NCBI GenBank assembly: GCA_964450715.1
Contig: CAYVFC010000165.1
Span: 1 to 16,857 of the forward strand
Direction: 5' to 3'
Source of the DNA: CAYVFC01 sp964450715
Lineage (GTDB): Bacteria; Myxococcota_A; Polyangia; Polyangiales; JAFGIB01
Length of the DNA: 16,857 nt
In this document: one piece after another, positions 1 through 7,542 of the stretch
Position numbering within the stretch: position 1 is the stretch's first letter
Layout of the letters: each line of letters starts with the position of its first letter
Position numbers and translations under genes: made by a program
The notes under the pieces: model-generated
What the model saw: the letters and a program-made list of their open reading frames with translations, nothing else
What the model was told of the DNA's origin: nothing
The model's database searches: none

Positions 1-2
1 AG

Positions 3-143
3 AAGTTACCGCAAGGGGCCACCATTACAGTTGACCAAGTGGGACACACCCGAAATATTGGGGATATTTTGAGGAGGAGCAACGCAGCAGCCGGGGCCGT
101 CCCGCCCGAAAGATGGATGAGTTATTTTGTCACGGACCCTTAG
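3..143 (+). CDS. Possible C-terminal end of a gene entering from the left
   Basis: An open frame runs in from the left edge for 46 codons and stops at TAG 141-143. The peptide contains segments such as ATITVDQVGHTRNIGDI and PPERWMSYFVTDP. The mix of residues looks protein-like, but I recognise no family and the start is outside the window. A second frame in the same DNA (35-157) reads GYFEEEQR, which also occurs at 7395-7418, so the coding frame here is uncertain. It could be noncoding sequence. Confidence 0.2.
   Translation, partial: KLPQGATITVDQVGHTRNIGDILRRSNAAAGAVPPERWMSYFVTDP
62..85 (+). repeat. 24-bp dispersed repeat, copy 1 (partner at 7395-7418)
   Basis: Twenty-four bases here match 7395-7418 with one difference (T versus C at the ninth base). 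Both copies can be read as GYFEEEQR or, in another frame, as a DI-x-RRSNAA peptide, and both sit in gene-poor sequence. The flanks diverge at once on either side. Function unknown. Confidence 0.5.
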
Positions 144-395
144 GACTCACCGCAAAATAAACGATAGCGTAGATATCAAGACCGGACCGAGCGAAATCGG
201 CGGACCGGAGCCCGGAAACGGTCGACTTCCCGGTCGAGTTGTTACGGCTAGCCCACCGGGTCCTACCATTATAGAGTCCGGGCCAGGAGCCAACGTGAAA
301 CAGAAGCCGAGCGACGAGTTCCTGGAAACGAGAGTCACCAGGTACGACGGTTGGTTGAAGGACGAGCGGATCTCGTTTTCCTCGAGGGTGAGACG
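144..395. other. Region with no convincing gene
   Basis: Open frames exist here on both strands (127-399 plus from a TTG; 130-411 minus), but their products are low in recognisable features and have no convincing ribosome binding site. The plus frame ends in an ATGA overlap with the ferredoxin-motif ORF at 396. That overlap is the only argument for it being translated. Confidence 0.4.
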
Positions 396-488
396 ATGAA
401 GTACGAGCCAAACGCCTGCTACGGCTGCGGGCTCTGCGTTACCGCCTGCCCCCAGGAGGCGATCTCCATGCAGCGCCGTTCCCCTTAA
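396..488 (+). CDS. 30-aa 4Fe-4S ferredoxin-motif ORF (fragment or mini-protein)
   Basis: ATG 396 to TAA 486-488 encodes 30 residues holding one complete bacterial-ferredoxin cluster motif, CYGCGLCVTACP, with Cys at residues 8, 11, 14 and 18, followed by the usual EAI-type continuation. Such a motif normally binds one [4Fe-4S] cluster through the first three Cys plus a partner Cys, within domains of 55 residues or more. Here the protein ends about 10 residues after the motif, so a truncated remnant of a larger iron-sulfur protein is the simplest reading. The ATG overlaps the stop of an upstream frame (ATGA). A free-standing micro-ferredoxin is possible but unproven. Confidence 0.4.
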   Translation: MKYEPNACYGCGLCVTACPQEAISMQRRSP

Positions 489-561
489 GAGGGTGGGGTC
501 GACGACGCGAGCCTACCGGCAGCGGCGATCCCCAGTTCCTCCGTGGCACCGTCTTGGCCGG

Positions 562-2091
562 TTACTGCTGGTATACCCTTACGTAGTCCACGTCCATGTA
601 GGCGGGAAACGGCGTGGTGCCGTCGGGGTCGCCGGGCCAGTCTCCGCCCACCTGCATAGAGACGGCAAGCCAGAAGGGATCGTTAGCGCCGGCGGCGGCG
701 TTAACCGCGTAGTGCTCGGTCATCACGCCGTCGACATACCAGTAGAGATCGGTCTGCGTCCAGGTGAAGCCGTAGACGTGCCAGGTGCCGTACAGGTCCG
801 GCATGGTGTAGATCGAATCGGCTCCGGCCGCGCCCTCCACGAAGTAGCACACGCCGCCGGGCACCGGGTGCGTGTACCCGAAGATCTCGCCGTCGATGAT
901 CTCGAAGATGTCCCACTCCGGCGGCCAACGGACCGAGCTCGTCAACCAAAGAGCCGGCCACAACCCCTTGCCCGCCGGCACCCTGACGCGTGCCTCGAAG
1001 TAACCGTGGGTGAAGGTCCCGTTGGTGGTGAGCCCGCCCGAGCTATAGGGTTGCCCGTTGGTATTGCTTCCGTCCGACGGTTGCGCGGTAAAGGTCACCA
1101 TCCCGTTGTTCACGCTGACCGCTTCCGGGATGAATGCCTGCTTCTGGCCGGAATCGCTGTACCACTGCACGCCGTAGGGCGCGAGCGTGTTCCACTTGAC
1201 CGTGTCCAGCGTGCTGCCGTCGAACTCGTCGCTGAACGCGAGCCCGTAGCCGGACGGGACGTAAGCGGTCCCGGGATCGGGAACACCGTCGCCGCCCGCC
1301 TGATCGGGCACGCAGTTCAGGCCCACGGCGCGGTAGTCGTCATCGCAGTCGCAAGCTGCCCAGCCGTCGGTGATCGCGCAGCTGCCGTGACCCGAGCAGG
1401 ATTGCCCCGAGCAGGAATTGCTGCCGATGGTCAGCCCGACGCTGACGCTGGTCGTGTTATCGAAGGACTGACCGGGCGGGCTGTCCCAGGCGTGTATGGT
1501 CCAGGTAGTCGCTCCCAGGGGAAGGGAGGAGACGTCGATGGTCATCGTATACGATCCATCGCTGGCGACAGTCGCCTGACCGAGCGGGGGATTCTGGTGT
1601 TGCGCGTGCCAGACCTCGACGTTCATAAAACCCGGCGCGCGTCCGCTCACCATGACCTCGCCCGCGACCGTGTCCCCGTCGCCCGGCGTATCGAGCGTCA
1701 GAGTATAGTCGGGCAAGGGCGGCAGAGATCCGTCCACGTCGGCGGCGGCGTCTGCGATGGTGGCGTTCCCACCGTCGGTTGCCTCCTGCCGACCGGCGTC
1801 GTCGCCGCCAGCGCCTGCTCCACCGTCGGCACCGCTCCCCCCGGTTCCACTGCCGGTGATGTCCCCGCCGACGCTGCTGTCCCCTCCGGCGTACCCGCCC
1901 CCTCCGACCGACGGCTCACCGGCCGCGCTGCCACCGGTGCCGCCAACCCCGGCGCCAGTGCCTGCAGCGCCGGGCGCCGCGTGGCCCGCGGACGGGACGC
2001 CGGGCCATGCCGAATCGTTGCCCGCGTTCGCGTCCTGCCGCGTACAGGCCGAAGTAACTATCAACAGGATCGCAATGACGATTCCGCTCAT
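562..2091 (-). CDS. Secreted GH16-family beta-glucanase-like lipoprotein
   Basis: The predicted product is a 509-residue exported glycoside hydrolase of family 16 (endo-beta-1,3(4)-glucanase / laminarinase / agarase fold). I choose ATG 2091 because AGGAGG lies 8 bases upstream; a GTG at 2100 overlaps that site. Order: hydrophobic signal ending in TSAC (Cys16, lipobox-like); a Gly/Ser/Ala-rich linker of about 100 residues; a beta-sandwich-like segment at about 128-222; an EGF-like Cys-rich module at about 227-260 (CSGQSCSGHGSC, CDCDDDY); GH16 domain at about 280-509. The catalytic motif reads EWDIFE, so Glu392 (nucleophile), Asp394 and Glu397 (acid/base) are all present, and WPALWL lies just before it. 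The end, MDVDYVRVYQ, is the usual GH16 C-terminus. It is probably anchored to a membrane and acts on extracellular polysaccharide. The exact substrate cannot be read from the sequence. Confidence 0.93.
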   Translation of the reverse strand: MSGIVIAILLIVTSACTRQDANAGNDSAWPGVPSAGHAAPGAAGTGAGVGGTGGSAAGEPSVGGGGYAGGDSSVGGDITGSGTGGSGADGGAGAGGDDAGRQEATDGGNATIADAAADVDGSLPPLPDYTLTLDTPGDGDTVAGEVMVSGRAPGFMNVEVWHAQHQNPPLGQATVASDGSYTMTIDVSSLPLGATTWTIHAWDSPPGQSFDNTTSVSVGLTIGSNSCSGQSCSGHGSCAITDGWAACDCDDDYRAVGLNCVPDQAGGDGVPDPGTAYVPSGYGLAFSDEFDGSTLDTVKWNTLAPYGVQWYSDSGQKQAFIPEAVSVNNGMVTFTAQPSDGSNTNGQPYSSGGLTTNGTFTHGYFEARVRVPAGKGLWPALWLTSSVRWPPEWDIFEIIDGEIFGYTHPVPGGVCYFVEGAAGADSIYTMPDLYGTWHVYGFTWTQTDLYWYVDGVMTEHYAVNAAAGANDPFWLAVSMQVGGDWPGDPDGTTPFPAYMDVDYVRVYQQ

Positions 2092-2131
2092 CCCGTTCAC
2101 CTCCTGGTTCGGTTCACCGCTCCCAGAAGAT

Positions 2132-2181
2132 GAGGGTGGCGATTTTTCGCCCGGGGAGAAGGTGACGCGCAGGCCACCCTC
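2132..2181 (-). promoter_or_regulatory. Hairpin in the leader of the GH16 gene
   Basis: Nine-base arms (GAGGGTGGC 2132-2140, GCCACCCTC 2173-2181) are perfectly complementary. On the transcribed minus strand a competing inner hairpin (GGCGA, AAAA loop, TCGCC) would use part of one arm, so two mutually exclusive folds are possible about 40 bases upstream of the ribosome binding site. It could be a leader control element or simply a GC-rich stem. No known riboswitch consensus is recognised. Confidence 0.3.
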
Positions 2182-2329
2182 GCGGCCGCGGAAAATTTCA
2201 CCGAACGGGAATCGGGACCCCGCCTGGTGTCGGTGGATGAGCCGACGGCGATACGCTCGAACCGGCTCCGACGCGTGACGACAATGAGAAGGTCAATAAA
2301 CGGCCGAGGCGTAGATACTCTCTATCACC

Positions 2330-2785
2330 CTATGGTAGGCGAGCCAGAAGCCCAAAGCGAAGGCCGTGCTGAAAAAAAGTCGCGGAAAACGCGGCGCTGA
2401 AAATCACCCGCTTGCTCTTCGCCCGCAGGTTCTGCTCTGAACCGTCGCTCTTTATCAGGGCGTATCTTTTTACCACTTCTATCGGGCAGATGACGGCTAT
2501 GGCGAGAAAGGAAACGACGGCCGCTATCTTGACCCAGTGAAGCGCAGTCAACTCCTCGACCAGCGTGGCCATGAGAATGCCGGAAACGACGATGCCCAAT
2601 ACCACGGGTATCTCTATCAAGACGTCTATCCAGTAGTGCAGGGTGATGGTCGCGCGATGCGCTGCTTCGTCCTGCGGATGATAATGCGCGTACAACTCGA
2701 GCACCGCCTCGGCCGCGTAAAGACCGATAAAGACGGAAATGAACGCCAGATGAACCACGGCGAGGGTATTGATTGTCGGTATCAT
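2330..2785 (-). CDS. Small multi-pass membrane protein, probably frameshifted near the C-terminus
   Basis: The 151-residue product starts at ATG 2785 with GAGG 5 bases upstream. It has hydrophobic helices at about 6-28, 51-76 and 84-105, with several His residues near helix ends, an architecture like CopD/DUF2269-type small membrane proteins. I do not recognise the exact family. After residue about 137 the reading looks wrong (QHGLRFGLLARLP). Removing one base from the 7-A run at 2372-2378 gives a continuous frame, FSTAFALGFWLAYH and on, to a TGA at 2293-2295, which restores a fourth helix and a protein of about 163 residues. The run is a likely sequencing or assembly indel, or a recent mutation. 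No operon partner is visible. Confidence 0.7.
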   Translation of the reverse strand: MIPTINTLAVVHLAFISVFIGLYAAEAVLELYAHYHPQDEAAHRATITLHYWIDVLIEIPVVLGIVVSGILMATLVEELTALHWVKIAAVVSFLAIAVICPIEVVKRYALIKSDGSEQNLRAKSKRVIFSAAFSATFFQHGLRFGLLARLP

Positions 2786-3086
2786 TTGCGCCTCACATAG
2801 ACCCCAGAGCGATTTCGCGGCCCTCTACCCCGGTCCTCTTACGAAAACGGTAGCACCTGGCCAACTGCGTTCAGGAGATGATCGCGGTCAACGTAGGAGC
2901 ACTAACCCCACCGCTCGGAAGACCGTCCGTAAATTTCACAGCCCGAGCTGACGTTTCTTAACTGTTTCGCACTATTGGCGTCCCGGTTGTGGTATCAGCA
3001 TGACCCGAGAGTTATGGTGGCGGCGGCCGAGCCGCCGGCAGAGGTGTTGCTCGTAGTACCTACAAATTTCCCGGGGATTTCTGAAG
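2786..3086. other. Divergent intergenic region
   Basis: About 300 bases separate the minus-strand membrane protein from the plus-strand PilZ gene, so promoters for both should lie here. I see no strong sigma-70 pair. The one clear structure is a perfect 6-bp stem (GGCGGC 3019-3024, GCCGCC 3031-3036) about 50 bases before the PilZ start. Confidence 0.5.
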
Positions 3087-4781
3087 ATGATCGCTACGAC
3101 CTTCCGACGGTACGTACGCTATGACTACCTGGCTCCAGTGCGGATGAAGGAGTGTGGCGAGAGTCAGGTTATCGAGGCCCGAGCCTATAACCTGAGTCAG
3201 GGTGGGATGTTCGCCGGTGTGCAGTGCTATCTCCCTGTGGGAGCCGAGGTTACCTGCGCCCTGAACATGGAGGGTACGACCACGACGCTGCGCGGTCGCG
3301 TGGCATGGACCGGCGAGCAGTCGAACCGACGAGGCGAGGTCGGCAAGGGCATCGGGATAGCCTTTGAGCGGCCATTGCCGATTGACGAGATACGGCTTCA
3401 AGAGCTCACATCCCGTACCTGGTCGAGCCCGAAGATCGAACGGCGATTGCCCCCGAGCGGTGGAGAACTCGTGGCTGCACCTGGGCAGCGCGACGCTGCC
3501 CGCGCCGCGGTCGACGAACCATCGCCTTCGCTTCCGGACCGATCGGGGACGCGACTCCGCCGCGAGGTAAACGATCGCGATCCGACTCTTCCGTACATAC
3601 GTCCAACTTGGACGAACATCGGCGAAGCGTCGAACTACCAGATACCAAAAGATTTCGACCTCACGGCGATAGCGTCGTCGTCAATGGCGAAGCCGTCCGC
3701 GCCGACCTCCGGAGCCGTAGAATCGGTTTCGAGCTGGACCGAAAACACCGAGCGTTTCAGCATTCCCTGGTGGAATCGCATCTACTTCCGTCTCGCGAGG
3801 GCGACGCAGGGTCAGGGCCGGTGGTGGCTGATCGCCGCGCTCGGCCTGGTAGGCGCGATTGCGGCGCTGCTTTCTGGCGCCCTCTCCTTTCGGCCGGACC
3901 TGATTCGCGGCGCCGGCTCCTATCTGGCGATGGTACGAGAAGCACCGTCGTTCCCGGCGTCCGTCGGGGCCGACCCGCTACCTCCGGCGCAACCGAGCAT
4001 GACGCCACGGCCCGCGCTTCCGTTCGCCGGCGTGGGCGATCCCGAGCTCGGCGAGGGCGACGTTCGCCCGCCGCTCGAAAACACCGGGGCAGAACCGGTT
4101 AGACGATTCGGCGAGGCTCAGGGATCTGGAACGTCTGCTGCGACCGAGCAGGCCGACCCGACGGGCGAACCGATTCAAACCGCGGAGAACGATGAAACCG
4201 GTCCGGCCAATCCGTACCGAGAAGGACACCAGCCGGCGGCCGCGCCGGAAAACGAGCCGACAGCCAATCCGTATCGAGGGGAGCCGCGCGTGCAGGCGGC
4301 CGCGGTCGAGGGGTCCGAGGCGCTGGGCGTCCACCAGCTGGCCGACGGCCAAGATCCCTTGATACCCGAGAGCGCGGAGCAGCCTGCCGAGCCGGGCTCC
4401 GATCCAGAATCGGAAACGATGGTCGAGCCTAGCGAAAGTCCGAGCGATGAACCGGCTGAAGAGGCGAGCGAAGAGCCGTTTTCCGGCCCTCGGGTGCGCG
4501 CCTTAGGCGCGAGAATCGACGTCGACATCCCGGTTCGGGGATCGCTCGCAGGGCTGGATTCGTATCGCCTGACCCGACCAAGTGGCGTATCGATCGACCT
4601 GCCGCGCCAGCCGTTGAAGATTCGCTACGGTATGTACCGCATCGACCGTCTCGGAATCCGACGGATATGGATCCGCAAGTACAAGCACGGCGCTCAGGTT
4701 CGAGTGGTGACGGACAAACCCTTTGGTTCCTACAGCGTGACCACCCGGACCGAAGCGATTCGCGTCACTTTCCGGCCCTAG
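3087..4781 (+). CDS. PilZ-TM-AMIN-like protein (putative c-di-GMP-responsive membrane protein)
   Basis: A 564-residue protein with a PilZ domain at about 5-112. Both ligand-binding signatures are visible: R7-x3-R11 (RRYVR) and N35-L-S37-Q-G-G40, matching RxxxR and [D/N]xSxxG, so cyclic di-GMP binding is expected. A low-complexity linker follows, then one transmembrane helix at about 246-268 (WWLIAALGLVGAIAALLSGAL) preceded by positive residues. Next is a long Pro/Glu/Ala-rich stretch with two ANPYR-type repeats (about 376-400), and a compact beta-rich C-terminus at about 467-564 resembling AMIN domains, which bind cell-wall or outer-envelope components. The orientation implied is PilZ in the cytoplasm and AMIN-like domain in the periplasm. 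The start has only a modest GGGGA upstream. The AMIN assignment is from pattern, not a search. Confidence 0.8.
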   Translation: MIATTFRRYVRYDYLAPVRMKECGESQVIEARAYNLSQGGMFAGVQCYLPVGAEVTCALNMEGTTTTLRGRVAWTGEQSNRRGEVGKGIGIAFERPLPIDEIRLQELTSRTWSSPKIERRLPPSGGELVAAPGQRDAARAAVDEPSPSLPDRSGTRLRREVNDRDPTLPYIRPTWTNIGEASNYQIPKDFDLTAIASSSMAKPSAPTSGAVESVSSWTENTERFSIPWWNRIYFRLARATQGQGRWWLIAALGLVGAIAALLSGALSFRPDLIRGAGSYLAMVREAPSFPASVGADPLPPAQPSMTPRPALPFAGVGDPELGEGDVRPPLENTGAEPVRRFGEAQGSGTSAATEQADPTGEPIQTAENDETGPANPYREGHQPAAAPENEPTANPYRGEPRVQAAAVEGSEALGVHQLADGQDPLIPESAEQPAEPGSDPESETMVEPSESPSDEPAEEASEEPFSGPRVRALGARIDVDIPVRGSLAGLDSYRLTRPSGVSIDLPRQPLKIRYGMYRIDRLGIRRIWIRKYKHGAQVRVVTDKPFGSYSVTTRTEAIRVTFRP

Positions 4782-4805
4782 AGAGGCGAATCGCTTAATA
4801 TTCTA

Positions 4806-4898
4806 CGGCGTGTTTCGGGGGGGTGTGGGGGGGGGGGCGGGGCGGCCCGCCCCACCNNNNNNNNNNCGGCCAGGCCGCGCACCAGCCGAAACACGCCG
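4806..4898. repeat. Inverted repeat bracketing a G-rich stretch and assembly gap
   Basis: CGGCGTGTTTCGG (4806-4818) and its perfect complement CCGAAACACGCCG (4886-4898) bracket poly-G, an inner stem GGGGCG/CGCCCC (4839-4853) and ten Ns (4857-4866). The arms lie 25 bases after the PilZ gene stop, a place where a terminator would fit, although no T-run follows. The gap probably reflects failure to read or assemble through this structure. True length and content are unknown. Confidence 0.6.
4857..4866. other. Assembly gap (10 Ns)
   Basis: Ten unresolved bases are flanked by G-rich and C-rich sequence. A round number such as ten often stands for a gap of unknown size in scaffolds, so the distance between the PilZ gene and maeB should not be trusted. 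The rest of 4782-5103 holds no gene that I can support. A TTGACA at 5004-5009 could be a -35 for maeB, but the -10 is weak. Confidence 0.85.
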
Positions 4899-5103
4899 CT
4901 CGATTTAGCGGATCGGTTGCCTCTCGGAGCAGAGCTGTCCCGATGCTGGCCTTCCGAAACCGGCTTTGCTCGTCAATTCCTCGATTGCTCGACGGCCCGC
5001 CCATTGACAGCCGCGCGTCGCACGGCGATTTTTCCCTATGGAAGCGAGACGCTCGCCGCTCGCTGCGCCGTCGCCCACCGGGCGGACAGAAGGAAGGACG
5101 GAC

Positions 5104-7347
5104 ATGATCACCAAGCAGCAAGCTCTCGACTATCACGCCCGCGAAAAACCCGGCAAGCTGGAGATCAATCCCACCAAGCCCTGTACCACCCAGCTCGATC
5201 TTTCTTTGGCCTATTCGCCGGGGGTCGCGGAGCCCTGCCTGGAGATCCATCGCGATCCGGCAACGGTCTTCGATTATACCGCCAAGGGCAACTTGGTGGG
5301 GGTGGTCTCTAACGGCAGCGCGGTGCTGGGCCTGGGCAACATCGGCGCCGAGGCGTCCAAGCCGGTGATGGAGGGCAAGGGGGTGCTGTTCAAGCGCTTC
5401 GCCGACATCGACGTCTTCGATATCGAGCTCAACACCTCCGATCCGGCCGAGGTGATCCGTTGTTGTCAGCTGCTGGAGCCAACCTTCGGCGGCATCAACC
5501 TGGAGGACATCAAGGCGCCGGACTGCTTTCTGATCGAGCAGACGCTGAAACGCACCATGAACATCCCGGTCTTTCACGATGACCAGCACGGTACCGCCAT
5601 CATCTCGGGAGCGGCGCTGCTCAACGCGCTGGAGCTGGCCGACAAGGAGATCGACAAGGTGCGAGTGGTCTTCGCCGGCGGCGGGGCGGCGGGGATCGCC
5701 TGCGCCCGCTTCTACTGCGCGCTTGGGGTCAAGCCGGGGAACATTCTTATGTGCGACTCCAAGGGGGTGATGTACGAGGGGCGGGAGGAATACAACGAGT
5801 ACAAAGCCGAGTTCGTGCGCAAGACCGAAGCGCGCACCCTGGCCGATGCCCTGAAGGACGCCGACGTGTTCGCAGGCGTATCGGTGGCCAACACGGTCTC
5901 CCCGGGGATGCTCCGTACCATGGCCCGAGATCCCATCGTCTTCGCCATGGCCAATCCCGACCCGGAGATCGACTACGAGCAGGCACGAGCCGCCCGCCCG
6001 GACGCCATTTTGGCCACCGGGCGCTCGGACTTTCCCAACCAGGTCAACAACGTGCTGGGCTTTCCCTTCATCTTCCGCGGGGCGCTCGACGTGCACGCTT
6101 CGGCCATCAACGAGGAGATGAAGAAGGCGGCGGCCCTGGCCCTGGCCGAGCTGGCCAAGCTGGACGTACCCGACGAGGTGTCGCGGGCCTATGCGGTGGA
6201 GAACCTCCGCTTCAGCCGCGACTACATCATCCCCAAGCCTTTTGACACGCGGATACTGGTCTACGAATCCGCCGCGGTGGCCGAGGCCGCTATCGCTAGC
6301 GGCGTGGCGCGGCGCCAGGTCGACCTGGACGAGTATCGCAAGCATCTGCGGGGCCGAGTGGGCCGAGGGCGGGTCATCCTCGACGTGGTCACCGAAAAGG
6401 CGCGCAAGGATCCCAAGCGGGTGGTCTTCCCGGAGAGCGCATCGGTGCGCATCCTGCGGGCGGCGCATACCGTGGTGGCCGAGGGCATCGCCAGGCCGTT
6501 GCTGCTGGGAAATCCGGACGAGGTGAAGCGGGCGGCTTACGAGCACGAGGTCGACCTCGACGGTATCGAAATCGTCGACCCCCTCACCTCTGACCGGCGC
6601 CAAGCCTACGCCGAGCGCCTGATGGAGAAGCGCCACCGCAAGGGGGTCACCTGGGAACGGGCGCTGGCCACCGTGCGCGACAGCACCTACTTCGGGATGC
6701 TCATGCTGGAGACGGGAGATGCCGACGCCGTGCTCTGCGGCATCGAGTCGGACTACCCGGAGACCATTCGTCCGGCTCTGCAGGTCATCGACCTCAAGCC
6801 GGGTATCCACCGGATAGCTGGCTTGTACGCCATGATCCGGGGCGACCAGATCTTCATGTTCGCCGATACCACCGTGAACGTGAACCCTACGGCCGAGGAG
6901 TTGGCGGAGATAGCTCTCAGCGCAGCCGACGTGGCCCACGCCTTCGACATCGAGCCTCGCATCGCCATGCTCTCCTTTTCCAACTTCGGCTCGGCTCCCT
7001 ATCCCGAGTCCCGCCGGGTTGCCGAGGCCACCGCCATCGTCCAGAAGCGCGCTCCCCAGCTGATGGTCGACGGTGAGATGCAGGCGGACACGGCGCTCTT
7101 GCCCGAGTTACTGAACCGCTACTACTCTTTCTCGCGCCTCGAGCGACCGGCCAACGTCTTTATCTTCCCCGATCTGAACTCCGGGAATATCGCCTACAAG
7201 CTGGTTCAACGCCTGGGCAACGTGCGCGCGGTGGGTCCCATCCTGATGGGCCTCAGCAAGCCGGTTCACGTGCTGCACCGCGCACTGGAGGTCAACGAGG
7301 TCGTGGACATGGCCGCCATCGCCGTGGTGGACGCCCAGAACCGGTAG
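5104..7347 (+). CDS. maeB: NADP-dependent malic enzyme with C-terminal phosphotransacetylase-like domain
   Basis: Oxidative decarboxylation of malate to pyruvate with reduction of NAD(P)+, in the cytoplasm. I choose ATG 5104 (747 residues) because AAGGA lies just upstream and MITKQQALDYHAREKPGK is the typical start; an in-frame ATG at 5038 would add 22 unlikely residues. Malic domain at about 1-180: Tyr37 in LAYSPGVA, catalytic Lys92 in PVMEGK, metal ligands Glu134/Asp135 (NLEDI) and Asp159/Asp160 (FHDDQHGTA). NAD-binding domain at about 185-420: FAGGGAAGIA at 190-199, then MANPDPEI and ATGRSDFPNQ. The region from about 430 to the end is PTA-like, including ILMGLSKPVHVL near the C-terminus, which in this family is regulatory rather than catalytic. 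The length matches E. coli MaeB (759). The gene appears to stand alone. Confidence 0.96.
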   Translation: MITKQQALDYHAREKPGKLEINPTKPCTTQLDLSLAYSPGVAEPCLEIHRDPATVFDYTAKGNLVGVVSNGSAVLGLGNIGAEASKPVMEGKGVLFKRFADIDVFDIELNTSDPAEVIRCCQLLEPTFGGINLEDIKAPDCFLIEQTLKRTMNIPVFHDDQHGTAIISGAALLNALELADKEIDKVRVVFAGGGAAGIACARFYCALGVKPGNILMCDSKGVMYEGREEYNEYKAEFVRKTEARTLADALKDADVFAGVSVANTVSPGMLRTMARDPIVFAMANPDPEIDYEQARAARPDAILATGRSDFPNQVNNVLGFPFIFRGALDVHASAINEEMKKAAALALAELAKLDVPDEVSRAYAVENLRFSRDYIIPKPFDTRILVYESAAVAEAAIASGVARRQVDLDEYRKHLRGRVGRGRVILDVVTEKARKDPKRVVFPESASVRILRAAHTVVAEGIARPLLLGNPDEVKRAAYEHEVDLDGIEIVDPLTSDRRQAYAERLMEKRHRKGVTWERALATVRDSTYFGMLMLETGDADAVLCGIESDYPETIRPALQVIDLKPGIHRIAGLYAMIRGDQIFMFADTTVNVNPTAEELAEIALSAADVAHAFDIEPRIAMLSFSNFGSAPYPESRRVAEATAIVQKRAPQLMVDGEMQADTALLPELLNRYYSFSRLERPANVFIFPDLNSGNIAYKLVQRLGNVRAVGPILMGLSKPVHVLHRALEVNEVVDMAAIAVVDAQNR

Positions 7348-7376
7348 CGTAAAGCTCGCTTTGCAGAGGGGGCGCT

Positions 7377-7484
7377 GTGTTTCGGGTCAAGGCCGGATAT
7401 TTCGAGGAGGAGCAACGCCGCGCGCGACGAAAGGGCCAGGCGAGGCGGTTCAACTCTAGCGAACGGTGGGGTGAAGAACATTAG
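7377..7484 (+). CDS. Possible 35-aa small ORF carrying the GYFEEEQR repeat
   Basis: GTG 7377 to TAG 7482-7484 reads as a very basic/acidic peptide (FRVKAGYFEEEQRRARRK). Its DNA includes the 24-bp repeat shared with 62-85, where GYFEEEQR is again readable before the sequences diverge. There is no clear ribosome binding site (AGAGGGGG lies upstream). It may be a remnant of a gene whose other piece is at the window's left edge, or noncoding repeat DNA. Confidence 0.2.
   Translation: MFRVKAGYFEEEQRRARRKGQARRFNSSERWGEEH
7395..7418 (+). repeat. 24-bp dispersed repeat, copy 2 (partner at 62-85)
   Basis: Matches 62-85 at 23 of 24 bases. It lies between maeB and the AT-richer kinase-like gene, where the base composition changes, so it may mark the left edge of the acquired block. 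Confidence 0.5.
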
Positions 7485-7542
7485 TACGCGACCATCGCCT
7501 TTCCGAACACGAATGAAGGCTGCTTTCTTGGGGACGAATCCG

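Noticed and set aside
127..399. 90-codon TTG-start frame ending in ATGA with the ferredoxin-motif ORF
   Set aside because: No ribosome binding site and no recognisable feature; kept only as a remark.
493..2133. 546-codon plus-strand open frame opposite the GH16 gene
   Set aside because: Antisense shadow of a high-GC gene: His/Arg/Val-rich product with no domains, while the minus frame has a full GH16 catalytic motif and ribosome binding site.
4795..6939. 714-codon minus-strand open frame opposite maeB
   Set aside because: It crosses the N gap and mirrors maeB codons; no family features.
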